Shown: positions 49,401 through 62,900 of the stretch, one piece after another
Position numbering within the stretch: the first letter of the stretch is position 1
Layout of the letters: each line of letters opens with the position of its first letter
DNA from: Bostrychus sinensis
Lineage: Eukaryota > Chordata > Actinopteri > Gobiiformes > Eleotridae
Direction: 5' to 3'
DNA length: 64,000 bases
Assembly (NCBI GenBank): GCA_020698575.1
Contig: CM036251.1
Span: 1,196,288-1,260,287, forward strand
Made by a program: the position numbers and the translations under genes
The notes under the pieces: model-generated
The model's input: only the letters and a program-made list of their open reading frames with translations
What the model was told of the DNA's origin: nothing
Database searches by the model: none

Positions 49401-52400
49401 GAATTACGGCTGCACGATATTCGAAAAAGGCTGATTTTGCAATAAAGAAATATTTAAGTTTGTACAGAGGATATGACAAACTAATGAGTTCAGGGAATGG
49501 TTTTAATAAAGGTTTCTTGTTGTGTTTGAGGGGAGACACTGAAGACAAAATACATTTTTATTTTTTATTTTGAGGTTTTGGTCCAGTTTTGCTCCTTTAA
49601 CATGATGCCTTAACACTGAAATAAAGAAAATGTCCAAATGACACATAGTTTAATACATTTAGTCACGTTTATATCAGAAATATTAATGTCAAAGGCCGTT
49701 TTCTCAAAATCATTTTTGAGTCACTCTGAGTCAGAAAGCTCCACTTCAGTAGCATCTACTGCAATTCTGAACCAGAATTTTGTGTCATTTTACTCCAAAA
49801 AACGAGGTGAATTTAGATGTTTTTAAAGTCAGTATTTTACTCAAAGAAAAAAATCTGAAATCCATAATCCCCTCTGTAAAAGCGTTTTTATGAAACACGT
49901 CACAAAATGAATCAAGAATTTTAAACCTGGCTCTGTTCAATATGCAGATATTGTTTTAAAAATATACATTTTTTACATATATAATGCCTAATGTTCTTAT
50001 GAAAACATATTAATAAACAACATATTAAATAAAATATGGTAAAGCTGAGTTGGTAGAGCTGCAGCGTATGTGCGGGTGCAGCAGTTTCCCGAATGTCTCT
50101 CCCCAAACTCTCCCAGATTTTCTACTGCTCTGTCCAAGCAATAAAGCTTAAAATCTGGCACAAAAAAATCTTTAAAAAACAAACGAACTACAACTTAAAT
50201 AAAACTTGCAATACATTTTTTCCTATCTTTATGTCAGTAAGCAACAGGAAAAGTTTCACTCTGAGATCTATTTACCTGCAGGGTCGTACCTTACATAAGT
50301 CACTTAAAAATAATCAATAAACAGCTAATATTCTTAGAGCCAGATTATTATAAGATAAATTTATGCACATATTTTATAACCACGCAACTCTTATTTTCAA
50401 AACCAAGGAGCCAACGAGGGTCTAAAATCCCGCAGCCGTGATGAGAATATTACAGATGCTGCTAACACTTTGTATCTTGCAGCCGTTTTTAGTGAGGGAC
50501 ATGCATTTAGTGACAGATGAGGTCTATATTCCACTCACCGTTCGAGACTTGACCTAGTTCTGTAAAAACACACAGAAAGAAAAAAGGAACAAAGAAAGAG
50601 ACGAGGGGAACAAAAGAAATCAAAAACACTTTAAACAGAACTTAAACACAACACCAACAAACAGAGAATAAACAAACTTCTGCTGAGACGAGACTGGAAG
50701 GGATTTTGACTTACAATATTATTATTATTCTGAAATACTGTTTTAGTTCTAATTGTAATTTTCGGTGGAGTCTTGCATCAGCAGAAGATGACAAACATGC
50801 AAGCACGCAGTTAGCTCCACCCACTTCCAAAGTCACATGACCCAGAGAGCCGACGCCTTGGTCATAAATAAAAATGGACTACCGTATTTTCTGGACTATA
50901 AGTCTCACTTTTTTCCATCGTCTGGCCAGGAGTGTGACGTATACTCAGGTGTGACTTATATATTAAAATATTTCAGGTGTTGGTTAGAGGGCGCTCTAGG
51001 CTTGTGTACCAGCATCTGCTGCACCTGTACCACTGACAATTTAAAATGTAAACATTACCACTAACAACTTAGGCTATAAAGACAACTGAGAAAGAGCGGA
51101 ATAATTGGAAATGGAACTGATGCTGAGTCTGACGACAGCCACGCAGAGGAGGAAGCGGCGCTTCGTCTACCTCCGGAGTTGGTGGAGTTGTTCAGAAGCG
51201 ACACCGAGGATGAAGAATTTAAAGGATTTAGCGATTAGGAGTGAGATGGTGAGTTTGGTGAACTTGTTATATTATGTTCTTTATGCTATAGTTATGTGAA
51301 TAACTGTTAATATATTACGTTAACATACGAGACACCTATTCAGTTCGTTGTTTATGCTTCATGTAGCTGAATAACCATCAATGTGTTACGTTAGCATAGC
51401 GCACACCTATTCAGCTGTTGTTCTCTATTCTATTATTACTATAACTCGCCTTTCAACATCAAATGTCTGTTCTTGGTGTCGGATTTTGTAAAATTAATTT
51501 CCCCCCAAAAATGTGACTTATAGTCCAGTGCGACTGATATATATTTTTTTTCTTCTTCATTATGCATTTTTTGGCTAGAGCGACTTATAGTCCGGAAAAT
51601 ACGGTAATTCTCCTCCTCCTCCAAATCCTGCTCCACTCCATCAAACCTCAGCTCGTGGCAACAAGAAACTAGGCGGGGCTTTTCTGTAGACATCAGGAAG
51701 TGGGCGGAGCTAAACCAAGGCTGCGGTTTGGCTACAAAAGGAACCGATCCAGGGTTAAACTCAGGACCCGAACCAGGTCTACGCCAGGACTAAAGCAGTT
51801 AAAGTAGCGTTACCCTGCAGAGCGTTCCCGAGCAGCGCGTCCAGTTCGGGGTTGACCTCGGCCTTCTCCTTTAACATGTGGAACAGCAGCTGGTTCTGGG
51901 TGGCACTGGTGACCTCGGTCTGCCTGAGTCTGCCCTCCAGGACCTTCAGCTGGGACTCCCGCTGAGCCGCCTGCAGACCCTGAACGCACCACAGGGGATA
52001 AAGACAGAGAGGTGAGTACAGAGGGGCCCTGAACGCATCACTACGCATATACTTACTTATAGGGCTGCACAATATATCGCAAAATTATCGTTATCACAAT
52101 ATCAGCAAACGCAATATCTGTATCGCAAGAATCTAAATATATCACAATAACACTGTGGTCTCCATCTGACAGAGATTTACACTGAAGAATCATTTTCCAC
52201 CAGAGCCTTAAAAGAACATGTGTTGTGACTAAATAAAAATGTTTAAAAAGTCCAGTTTTAGTGGTAATTTAATTAATTTAGTCACAGCTTAGCCTTGTTT
52301 TATTCCTGGTTTAGTCTGTGTTAAGTTTTGATTTTGTCGCTGTTTTGACTTGTAAATACAGGAACTTACATTTTTGTGAAACGTAGTGAATTTAACTTAC

Positions 52401-55400
52401 TATGTTCCAAAAGTAGGCTCTATTTTAAAATATCGCAATAATATTGTTATTGCAATTTTCAACATAGTTATTGAATATCGCATGTTTTTCCATATCGTGC
52501 AGCCCTACTTACTTATGATCAAAGAACAAACCCAGGCTTTTGTAATAAATTTAGACTGCGGCTGCTTCCTGTCACCAACAGAGTCTAACCACTGAGTCAC
52601 TGCAGGTCTGTCAGAAGCATCTGTAATTGTACTCATATACAATGAGCCTCTCCTACTTTCTTTTCTAAAGCAGGACAGACTAGTTCCTCACTTGCACAAG
52701 GGAAACAAGTGTTTCTCTCCGGTCGATTTGTCTCTGACCTATCACAGCCGTTTATCTGCAGCGCGTCTTACAAAACACAGAAGCAGCGTGAATGTAAGAA
52801 CTTTGTCTCTGATGAACAGCGTTTAGGTCTTTCCTTGGTCTCCTGTTGGTTCTGCTGAAGTCCTCGTTGTTGTTCAGTCCTCTGTGGGGTTTTTGTCTTG
52901 GTCCTGTTTCCATTTTAACAACAGTAAAGTCCCTCTGACGTCCTCCACATTCAAACAAACCCACTTTTTCTTTCACAAGTCTCTGTACAACTGGCTTCTG
53001 CTGCTGTCCCCGCTCACAGAGAAGGACAGAGCTGCTCACATACACAGGATACACAGAACCCCCATGTTTGTTTGGGTCGGCGCGCTGCTTACATCCTGCC
53101 CCTTGTTTCTCTGATTGGTTACTCCGCCTGTGATTGTTCCGCCCACAGAAATTAAATCCAAGAGAAGGGGCCAGACTCACTTCTTTAAATAAACACTGCA
53201 GTATACAGCAGTACCTTGTTGATGGCCATGCTCATGAAGTGGTCCAGCAGGAAGCGAGCCTCTCCCAGAGTGCAGGAGCCAATCAGAGCAGAGACGTCCG
53301 CCGCATCGCCATCGTCCTGGAAACACAAACAGCATAACCAACACAGACAGCATAAACAATACTTACTCTGTTATACAGTACATTTGTTTAGAAGACACAG
53401 GGGACAGAAAAACACCACAGTTTTAGCTCCACCTTTGGTCAGTGATGTGGCACAGAGGGATAACTTTATACTCGTGCTGCCTCCATGATTTGTTTTAGCC
53501 AATCACATCAACAACTCATGAGATCCTTTTTTCGGGTCCGTCCCTTAGCGGAGAGAAAAGGACCCCCTGTAGTGCCGTCTGTGGTGGGTCACAGTCGTTT
53601 CAGGAGTTAAATGTTCTAAAACCAAATGCAGGTGAGGGTTATTCACTCAGGAGGTTTATTTTAATGTTGTAGTGGTTCACATTAACATTTATGAATGTTG
53701 AAAATGATAAACCATAACTAAATAAATTAATGAATGTAAATTATTATCATTTAAATGGATTTATTTTGACAGAGCCCCAATCTGCTCTGAGACTGAAACA
53801 GCAAGAAAATGTTGTTGGAGGTACAGCTGTTAATGTTTAGCAGCATGTTTTGTTTTTCGGCGTCGCCATGGAGTTAACAAATATCACTACCCAGGTCTAA
53901 CCCAGGTCTAACCCAGGTCTAACCCAGGTCTAACCCAGGTCTAACCCAGGTCTAACCCAGGTCTAATCCAGGTCTAATCCAGGTCTAAACCAGGTCTAAC
54001 CCAGGTCTAACCCAGGTCTAACCCAGGTCTAATCCAGGTCTAAACCAGGTCTAACCCAGGTCTAATCCAGGTCTAACCCAGGTCTAACCCAGGTCTAACC
54101 CAGGACTAACCCAGGTCTAACCCAGGTCTAACCCAGGTCTAACCCAGGTCTAACCCAGGTCTAACCCAGGTCTAATCCAGGTCTAACCCAGGTCTAACTC
54201 AGGTCTAATCCAGGTCTAACCCAGGTCTAATCCAGGTCTAACCCAGGTTTAACCCAGGTTTAACCCAGGTCTAATCCAGGTCTAAACCAGGTCTAACCCA
54301 GGTCTAACCCAGGTCTAATCCAGGTCTAAACCAGGTCTAACCCAGGTCTAATCCAGGTCTAAACCAGGTCTAAACCAGGTCTAACCCAGGTCTAACCCAG
54401 GTCTAACCCAGGTCTAACCCAGGTCTAATCCAGGTCTAACCCAGGTCTAACCCAGGTCTAACCCAGGTCTAATCCAGGTCTAACCCAGGTTTAACCCAGG
54501 TCTAACCCAGGTCTAATCCAGGTCTAATCCAGGTCTAACCCAGGTCTAACCCAGGTCTAATCCAGGTCTAAACCAGGTCTAACCCAGGTCTAATCCAGGT
54601 CTAACCCAGGTCTAATCCAGGTCTAACCCAGGTCTAATCCAGGTCTAACCCAGGTTTAACCCAGGTCTAACCCAGGTCTAATCCAGGTCTAACCCAGGTC
54701 TAATCCAGGTCTAAACCAGGTCTAACCCAGGTCTAATCCAGGTCTAAACCAGGTCTAACCCAGGTCTAATCCAGGTCTAACCCAGGTCTAACCCAGGTCT
54801 AATCCAGGTCTAACCCAGGTTTAACCCAGGTCTAATCCAGGTCTAACCCAGGTCTAACCCAGGTCTAACCCAGGTCTAACTCAGGTCTAACCCAGGTCTA
54901 ACCCAGGTCTAACCCAGGTCTAATCCAGGTCTAACCCAGGTCTAACCCAGGTCTAACCCAGGTCTAACTCAGGTCTAACTCAGGTCTAATCCAGGTCTAA
55001 CCCAGGTCTAACTCAGGTCTAATCCAGGTCTAACCCAGGTCTAATCCAGGTCTAACCCAGGTCTAACCCAGGTCTAACTCAGGTCTAACTCAGGTCTAAT
55101 CCAGGTCTAACTCAGGTCTAATCCAGGTCTAATCCAGGTCTAACCCAGGTCTAACTCAGGTCTAACCCAGGTCTAATCCAGGTCTAACCCAGGTCTAACC
55201 CAGGTCTAACTCAGGTCTAATCCAGGTCTAACCCAGGTCTAACCCAGGTCTAATCCAGGTCTAACCCAGGTCTAACCCAGGTTTAACCCAGGTCTAACCC
55301 AGGTCTAATCCAGGTCTAAACCAGGTCTAACCCAGGTCTAATCCAGGTCTAAACCAGGTCTAACCCAGGTCTAACCCAGGTCTAATCCAGGTCTAACCCA

Positions 55401-58400
55401 GGTCTAACTCAGGTCTAACCCAGGTTTAACCCAGGTCTAACCCAGGTCTAATCCAGGTCTAACCCAGGTCTAACCCAGGTCTAACCCAGGTCTAACTCAG
55501 GTCTAACCCAGGTCTAACCCAGGTCTAATCCAGGTCTAACCCAGGTCTAACCCAGGTCTAACTCAGGTCTAACTCAGGTCTAACCCAGGTCTAATCCAGG
55601 TCTAACCCAGGTTTAACCCAGGTCTAACCCAGGTCTAATCCAGGTCTAAACCAGGTCTAACCCAGGTCTAATCCAGGTCTAAACCAGGTCTAACCCAGGT
55701 CTAACCCAGGTCTAACTCAGGTCTAACTCAGGTCTAACCCAGGTCTAATCCAGGTCTAACCCAGGTCTAATCCAGGTCTAACCCAGGTCTAATCCAGGTC
55801 TAACCCAGGTCTAATCCAGGTCTAACCCAGGTTTAACCCAGGTCTAACCCAGGTCTAATCCAGGTCTAAACCAGGTCTAACCCAGGTCTAATCCAGGTCT
55901 AAACCAGGTCTAACCCAGGTCTAACCCAGGTTTAACCCAGGTCTAACCCAGGTCTAACTCAGGTCTAACCCAGGTCTAACCCAGGTCTAATCCAGGTCTA
56001 ACCCAGGTCTAACCCAGGTCTAACTCAGGTCTAACCCAGGTCTAACCCAGGTCTAATCCAGGTCTAACCCAGGTCTAACCCAGGTCTAACCCAGGTCTAA
56101 TCCAGGTCTAACCCAGGTCTAATCCAGGTCTAAACCAGGTCTAACCCAAGTCTAACCCAGGTTTAACCCAGGTCTAACCCAGGTCTAACCCAGGTCTAAC
56201 CCAGGTCTAATCCAGGTCTAACCCAGGTCTAACCCAGGTCTAACTCAGGTCTAACCCAGGTCTAACCCAGGTCTAATCCAGGTCTAACCCAGGTCTAACC
56301 CAGGTCTAACCCAGGTCTAATCCAGGTCTAATCCAGGTCTAACCCAGTTCGTACCTTGGCCTCCTCCATCTGCATGATGTTAGCCTGGCAGTCTGAGATG
56401 CTGTCGTTGATGTAGTCGATGTTTGCGTTCAGAGCCTCCACCTCTTCGCTCAGAGGAACCACGGTCTTCTCAGAGTCCAGACCTTCCTTCACCAAACGGT
56501 CTCTGCGCCTCAGGACCTTCTCCTTCCTCCGGGTTAGGTCCTCGCGTTGCTAAAGGAATCATACAGGAGAGTGAACCAGGTCTAAACCAGGATTAAACCA
56601 GGTCTAACCCAGGTCTAACCCAGGTCTGACCCAGGTCTGACCCAGGTCTAACCCAGGTCTAACCCAGGTCTGACCCAGGTCTAACCCAGGTCTAACCCAG
56701 GTCTAACCCAGGTCTGACCCAGGTCTAGGTCTAACCCAGGTCTAACCCAGGTCTAACCCAGGTCTGACCCAGGTCTAACCCAGGTCTAACCCAGGTCTAA
56801 CCCAGGTCTGACCCAGGTCTGATCCAGGTCTAACCCAGGTCTAACCCAGGTCTAACCCAGGACTAACCCAGGTCTAACCCAGGTCTAACCCAGGTCTAAC
56901 CCAGGTCTAACCCAGGTCTGACCCAGGTCTAACCCAGGTCTAACCCAGGTCTAACCCAGGTCTGACCCAGGTCTAAACCAGGTCTAACCCAGGTCTAACC
57001 CAGGTCTGATCCAGGTCTAAACCAGGTCTAACCAGGTCTAAACCAGGTCTAACCTTGAGCAGCCGGTTCATGTCGGTCTCCATGTTGGAGATGGTCATCC
57101 GTTGCAGGATCACGTCTGAAATCCTCCGTTCCAGACACTGCCACTTGTTGCGGGCGACTCTGGTGGAGTACAGGCCTCCGCGTCGGTACAACAGCCTGAA
57201 CAAGGAGAAAAAATATATAATATAATATAATATAATATAATATAATATAATATAATATAATATAATATAATATAATATAATTAGGACTGGGAAAATGATT
57301 GCGTTAACGCAGTGCGTATTGATTTAATAGCGTTAATTTCAATTAATGCATCGATTAATTTGATCACAACAAAAACATTACAACGACACCGACAGAGGCA
57401 GCAACACACCGCAGGTTTTCCAGCGCGGCAGAAACGCACCGCGAGCGTAGAAGACGACACATTTGTGTTTCCCTCAGCTGTGTTGGAGCTGAGCCAGACT
57501 TCAGTTTGGATCAGTGTCGCTCTGTGGCAGGGCTCAGGTCAGATTTGTGTCTGACTTGTTCCTGACTCGCTCTGATGTCCTGAGTGCGACGCTCACCGTG
57601 AGATCTGAGCCCCCTGCAGGGCATCAGGAGCAACTGCGGAGGCCGCGCGGCTCAGTGCATGATGGGAAAACGCCCACCTGTCAGCGGTGAACAGGTGATG
57701 GATCTGAGTTCAGTGCTGATCAGAAACGTAACGCTCGACACTTCACTGCCCTCCTCTCCTTCTTCCCCCAACTCTTTTTGTTTAAACACAGACTAAAGTT
57801 CCAGTTTTGACCTGGATAAAGCAACACAGGCCAGAAGTGGATTTGGGGCGCGATGGTGCGTGATCTGAGCCACAAACTGTCTCACTTCAGTACAGGAGCA
57901 TCTCTCACTTCAGTACAGGAGCATTTCCCTCCTCTCACTGCGGCCGTGCTCTGTTCACCAGGCTCAGTTCATCTGGAACCAGCCTCATGCAACACTAAAG
58001 TTATATACACAACACTAAAGTTATATACACAACACTAAAGTTATATACATGACACTAAAGTTATATACACAACACTAAAGTTATATACACAACACTAAAG
58101 TTATATACACAACACTAAAGTTATATACACGACACTAAAGTTATATACATGACACTAAAGTTATATACACGACACTAAAGTTATATACACGACACTAAAG
58201 TTATATACACGACACTAAAGTTATATACACAACACTAAAGTTATATACACAACACTAAAGTTATATACACAACACTAAAGTTATATACACGACACTAAAG
58301 TTATATACACGACACTAAAGTTATATACACGACACTAAAGTTATATACACGACACTAAAGTTATATACACGACACTAAAGTTATGTGCAGTCTGTGCGAG

Positions 58401-59814
58401 GATGAGTTCCATTACCACTGCAGTAACACAGTTCAGAGCATTTACTCTGCTGTGAACCACAACAATTGTTATTAATTGAAGAATTAAACTTATTTTTGTT
58501 AAAGTTCTAAAATGCTTTTTTAGGTAAGTTTTGTGGATTTGTTGGTTGTTCCTTATTTAGGCAAACTTTGTCTGAGTTACAGCTCTCAAAGAGAGATTCA
58601 TTTATTTTCTTTGCAAGTTTTGTTTGCATTGCACACTTTACAGTAAAATATGTGAAGGTTACTTCAAAATAAATGTTCTAAATTTACAATTTTGTGTTTG
58701 TACCTGAATTCACAATACAATTAATCGCGATTAATTTTTTTCAGATTTGCAATTAATTAGTTTTTTTTTTTTTTATCGATTCCCGGCCCTAAATATAATA
58801 TAATATAATATAATATAATATAATATAATTTTAGGACAGATCTACAGAATGAACGGATGATAAAAGACAGAGTTGTTGCACTGTTTGCCCTGAGAAACAA
58901 AACAGTAAAGCCAGTGTTTTGTGTCTGTGTAAGATGAACAGACCTGGTGCCGTTGCTGATCCCAGAGGAGTAGCTCCGTCCTGGTCCAGACCTCAGTCCA
59001 GCGTCCTGGACCAGGTCTGGGACTTTCCTCATCACTTTCCCTGAAGTGGGTCTGACCTGCCTCCTCAGAGCGGTCACCTGCACAGGAGAAAACCCTGCGT
59101 CATGCATTTCCAGTGTGAACCGGACCGACCTCTGCGCATGTGGACCATGGGGATTTTTCTGTTGGTTCAGTGTAAAACTCTCTCTGCATCAACCAGAGTC
59201 CAGTGCAGGAACCGTCTGTTATGTTCAGGGTCTCACCTCCTCAGTTTTCCTCCGCAGAATCAGCTCCTGTTGTCGTTTCTGAGCCTCCAGTAGCTTCAGC
59301 TGGTGCTGCAATACAAACATTATTATTATAGACCAGTCGTTCCCAAAGTGTGCTCCCTGGTGGGCAACAGAGGTACTTGATAAATCTTTAATAATAATAT
59401 AATATAATATATAATAATATAATAATAATAAAAAGTAGGGCTGGATAATGCATTATTATTGTGCATTAATTTTAACGCAACAATTATTTAATTTTATTTA
59501 AGTGGTCAAATGAAGAGCCCTTTAGGAGCCGAAATGCATTATTGATTGAATTTTATAGCAAGACTGTGATTAATCACAGTTAATTGCAAAAATAACCATG
59601 GAATCATATTATGAAGCAGAAATAAAACACAGAAGCTTATTTGTATTTTTGTGTGGTAATAGGCAAATTTTAATTCATAAACCGGGCTCCTAGACAGAAG
59701 TAAAATGTGCTCAATCTGTGAGAGGAACAGAGCGGAGGCAAACAATTCTGATGGTGTGGAAAAAATAAGAGCCGGTTCTCAGGTAGAACCGGATTTCAAT
59801 GCCTAACCCTAGTT

Positions 59815-59855
<41 letters not shown>

Positions 59856-59874
59856 TGTAGTAGTAGTAGTAGTT

Positions 59875-59933
<59 letters not shown>

Positions 59934-62900
59934 TGTAGTAAAGTACTGACCTCTTGTTTTCTCTGGTCCTTCTTTAACGTAGCAATCTCTCTGTTTCTGC
60001 GAGATTCATTCATTCTGTTCTTCTCCTGCTGCTCCTTCATCTGCTTCATCAGACGAACCTGAGACAACCACACGGCTTTAATACATAGCACACAGATACA
60101 CAGTACACAGTACACAGTACACAGTACAGTACAATACTGCGCTTGGGACTGGCACAAAGAGAACACTGGTCTGTGACCACTTGTGGCTGGATTATCATAA
60201 AGATACACAGCACAGAACACAAACAGTAACATGGTACAGTGGACTATACACAGTTTCATCATTTCTGGCATAGATTTGGGAATGGGAATGGTATTAATAC
60301 AGCGCTTTACCGATGACACAAGTCCCCAAAGCTTTACACAGAAGGGAAGGGGTTTTTCATTCTCTCCATACTCGGTGGTGGTGAGCTACGTTTTGTAGCC
60401 ACAGTTTCCCCTGGGGCAGACAGAAGCACAGCTGCACACATCTGCGCCCACCACCACCACCACTCACATTCACACCGGCTTCCTGGTATTTTCCCAGAGG
60501 TCTCCCATCCAGGTACTGACCAGATTCTACACCAGATGCCCTCCCTCACACGTATATAATTATTTAATCTGTAGTTTGTCCACCAGATGAGTGTTTGGGT
60601 TGAATGCTGTGTCCGTCCCGTACCTTGGTCCTCTTCATCTCGGCGACGTCGGCCTGCAGCCTCCTCAGCTGCTTCTCGTACTGGGACTGGTTCTTCAGGA
60701 GCCGGGCGTGTTCTTTCTGCGCCGACTGCAGTTTCTGGAGCTCTTTGTTCATCACGCTCAGCTTCTTCTCATATTCGCTTTTGATTTTACGAGCCTTGTC
60801 CTCGGAGCCGCTGTCCACGGACGCTGCAGGAGACAGAAGACAGAAGACGAGTGTTCAGAGACTAACACAGAGCCCTGGACCGTAGCAGGACCTGGGAGGT
60901 TAATTTTGTCTTCAAACAGGAAAGACAGCTGTGATATGTTATTTGTCATGATGAAAGCATTCAGACTCTCATCAGACTTTTGCTCTGCTACGGCTGATAA
61001 TTTTAAACCCGTCTGAAGTACAAGCACTGTTTTAAGTCTATTTTTGTAGTTTCACGTCTCTCCAAACAAAAAAGTCTGATCCCAGAGAGACAGAAGTGCT
61101 TTGAAACTGAAACCACAGAACCAGAAAGGAGCGGACTGTGAACGTAGAGGACTCAGCGCCCTCTAGTGGTGCAACCTGAAGCCCAGAGAAATTAGTTCAC
61201 ACCTACAGGGCCAGAAAACAGACTTTAGTCCTGATTTAGTCCCAGAGTTAGTCCTGTGTGGTCCTTGTCTGTTTAGTCCTGGTTTAGTCCTGATTTAGTC
61301 CTGATTTAGTCCTGCTTTTGCTTTTGTTCTGGTTTAAGTCCAGTTTAGACCAGGTTTAGTTCCAGTTTAATCCCTGGTTTAGGCTCAGCTTAGTCCTGGT
61401 TTAGTCCAGGTTTAGGCCCAGTTTAGATGGTACTTGTGATAATACTGATAATACTTCTGATGTTCTGCAGTACCTGGTCCCTCTGCTGGTGAATAGTGGT
61501 AGTACAGTAGTATTTCTTGTATACGTACTCATGTTCTGCAGTACTCTGTCCCTCTCCAGCTGTGTATTGAGTATTTCTTGTATACGTACTCATGTTCTGC
61601 AGTACTCTGTCCCTGTCCCTCTCCAGCCGTGTATTGTGAGTATTTCTTGTATACGTACTCATGTTCTGCAGTACTCTGTCCCTCTCCAGCCGTGTATTGT
61701 GAGTATTTCTTGTATACGTACTCATGTTCTGCAGTACTCTGTCCCTCTCCAGCCGTGTATTGTGAGTATTTCTTGTATACGTACTCATGTTCTGCAGTAC
61801 TCTGTCCCTCTCCAGCCGTGTATTGTGAGTATTTCTTGTATACGTACTCATGTTCTGCAGTACTCTGTCCCTCTCCAGCTGTGTATTGTGAGTATTTCTT
61901 GTATACGTACTCATGTTCTGCAGTACTCTGTCCCTCTCCAGACGTGTATTGTGAGTATTTCTTGTATACGTACTCATGTTGTGCAGTACTCTGTCCCTCT
62001 CCAGCTGTGTATTGTGAGTATTTCTTGTATACGTACTCATGTTCTGCAGTACTCTGTCCCTCTCCAGCTGTGTATTGTGAGTATTTCTTGTATACGTACT
62101 CATGTTCTGCAGTACTCTGTCCCTCTCCAGCTGTGTATTGTGAGTATTTCTTGTATACGTACTCATGTTCTGCAGTACTCTGTCCCTCTCCAGCCGTGTA
62201 TTGTGAGTATTTCTTGTATACGTACTCATGTTCTGCAGTACTCTGTCCCTCTCCAGCCGTGTATTGTGAGTATTTCTTGTATACGTACTCATGTTCTGCA
62301 GTACTCTGTCCCTCTCCAGCCGTGTATTGTGAGTATTTCTTGTATACGTACTCATGTTCTGCAGTACTGTCCCTCTCCAGCCGTGTATTGTGAGTATTTC
62401 TTGTATACGTACTCATGTTCTGCAGTACTGTCCCTCTCCAGCCGTGTATTGTGAGTATTTCTTGTATACGTACTCATGTTCTGCAGTACTGTCCCTCTCC
62501 AGCCGTGTATTGTGAGTATTTCTTGTATACGTACTCATGTTCTGCAGTACTGTCCCTCTCCAGCCGTGTATTGTGAGTATTTCTTGTATACGTACTCATG
62601 TTCTGCAGTACTCTGTCCCTCTCCAGCCGTGTATTGTGAGTATTTCTTGTATACGTACTCATGTTCTGCAGTACTGTCCCTCTCCAGCCGTGTATTGTGA
62701 GTATTTCTTGTATACGTACTCATGTTCTGCAGTACTGTCCCTCTCCAGCCGTGTATTGTGAGTATTTCTTGTATACGTACTCATGTTCTGCAGTACTCTG
62801 TCCCTCTCCAGCCGTGTATTGTGAGTATTTCTTGTATACGTACTCATGTTCTGCAGTACTCTGTCCCTCTCCAGCCGTGTATTGTGAGTATTTCTTGTAT

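Noticed and set aside
53893..57053. Interstitial telomere-like repeat, because units contain CTAACCC
   Set aside because: The period is 11 bp with CCAGGT in each unit; there is no run of CCCTAA hexamers.
57312..57554. 80-residue ORF as a transposase remnant
   Set aside because: No hAT transposase motif is visible in it.
61423..62454. ORFs of about 270-320 residues on both strands
   Set aside because: They are read-through of the 61/63-bp minisatellite; only the final copy joined to e1 is coding.
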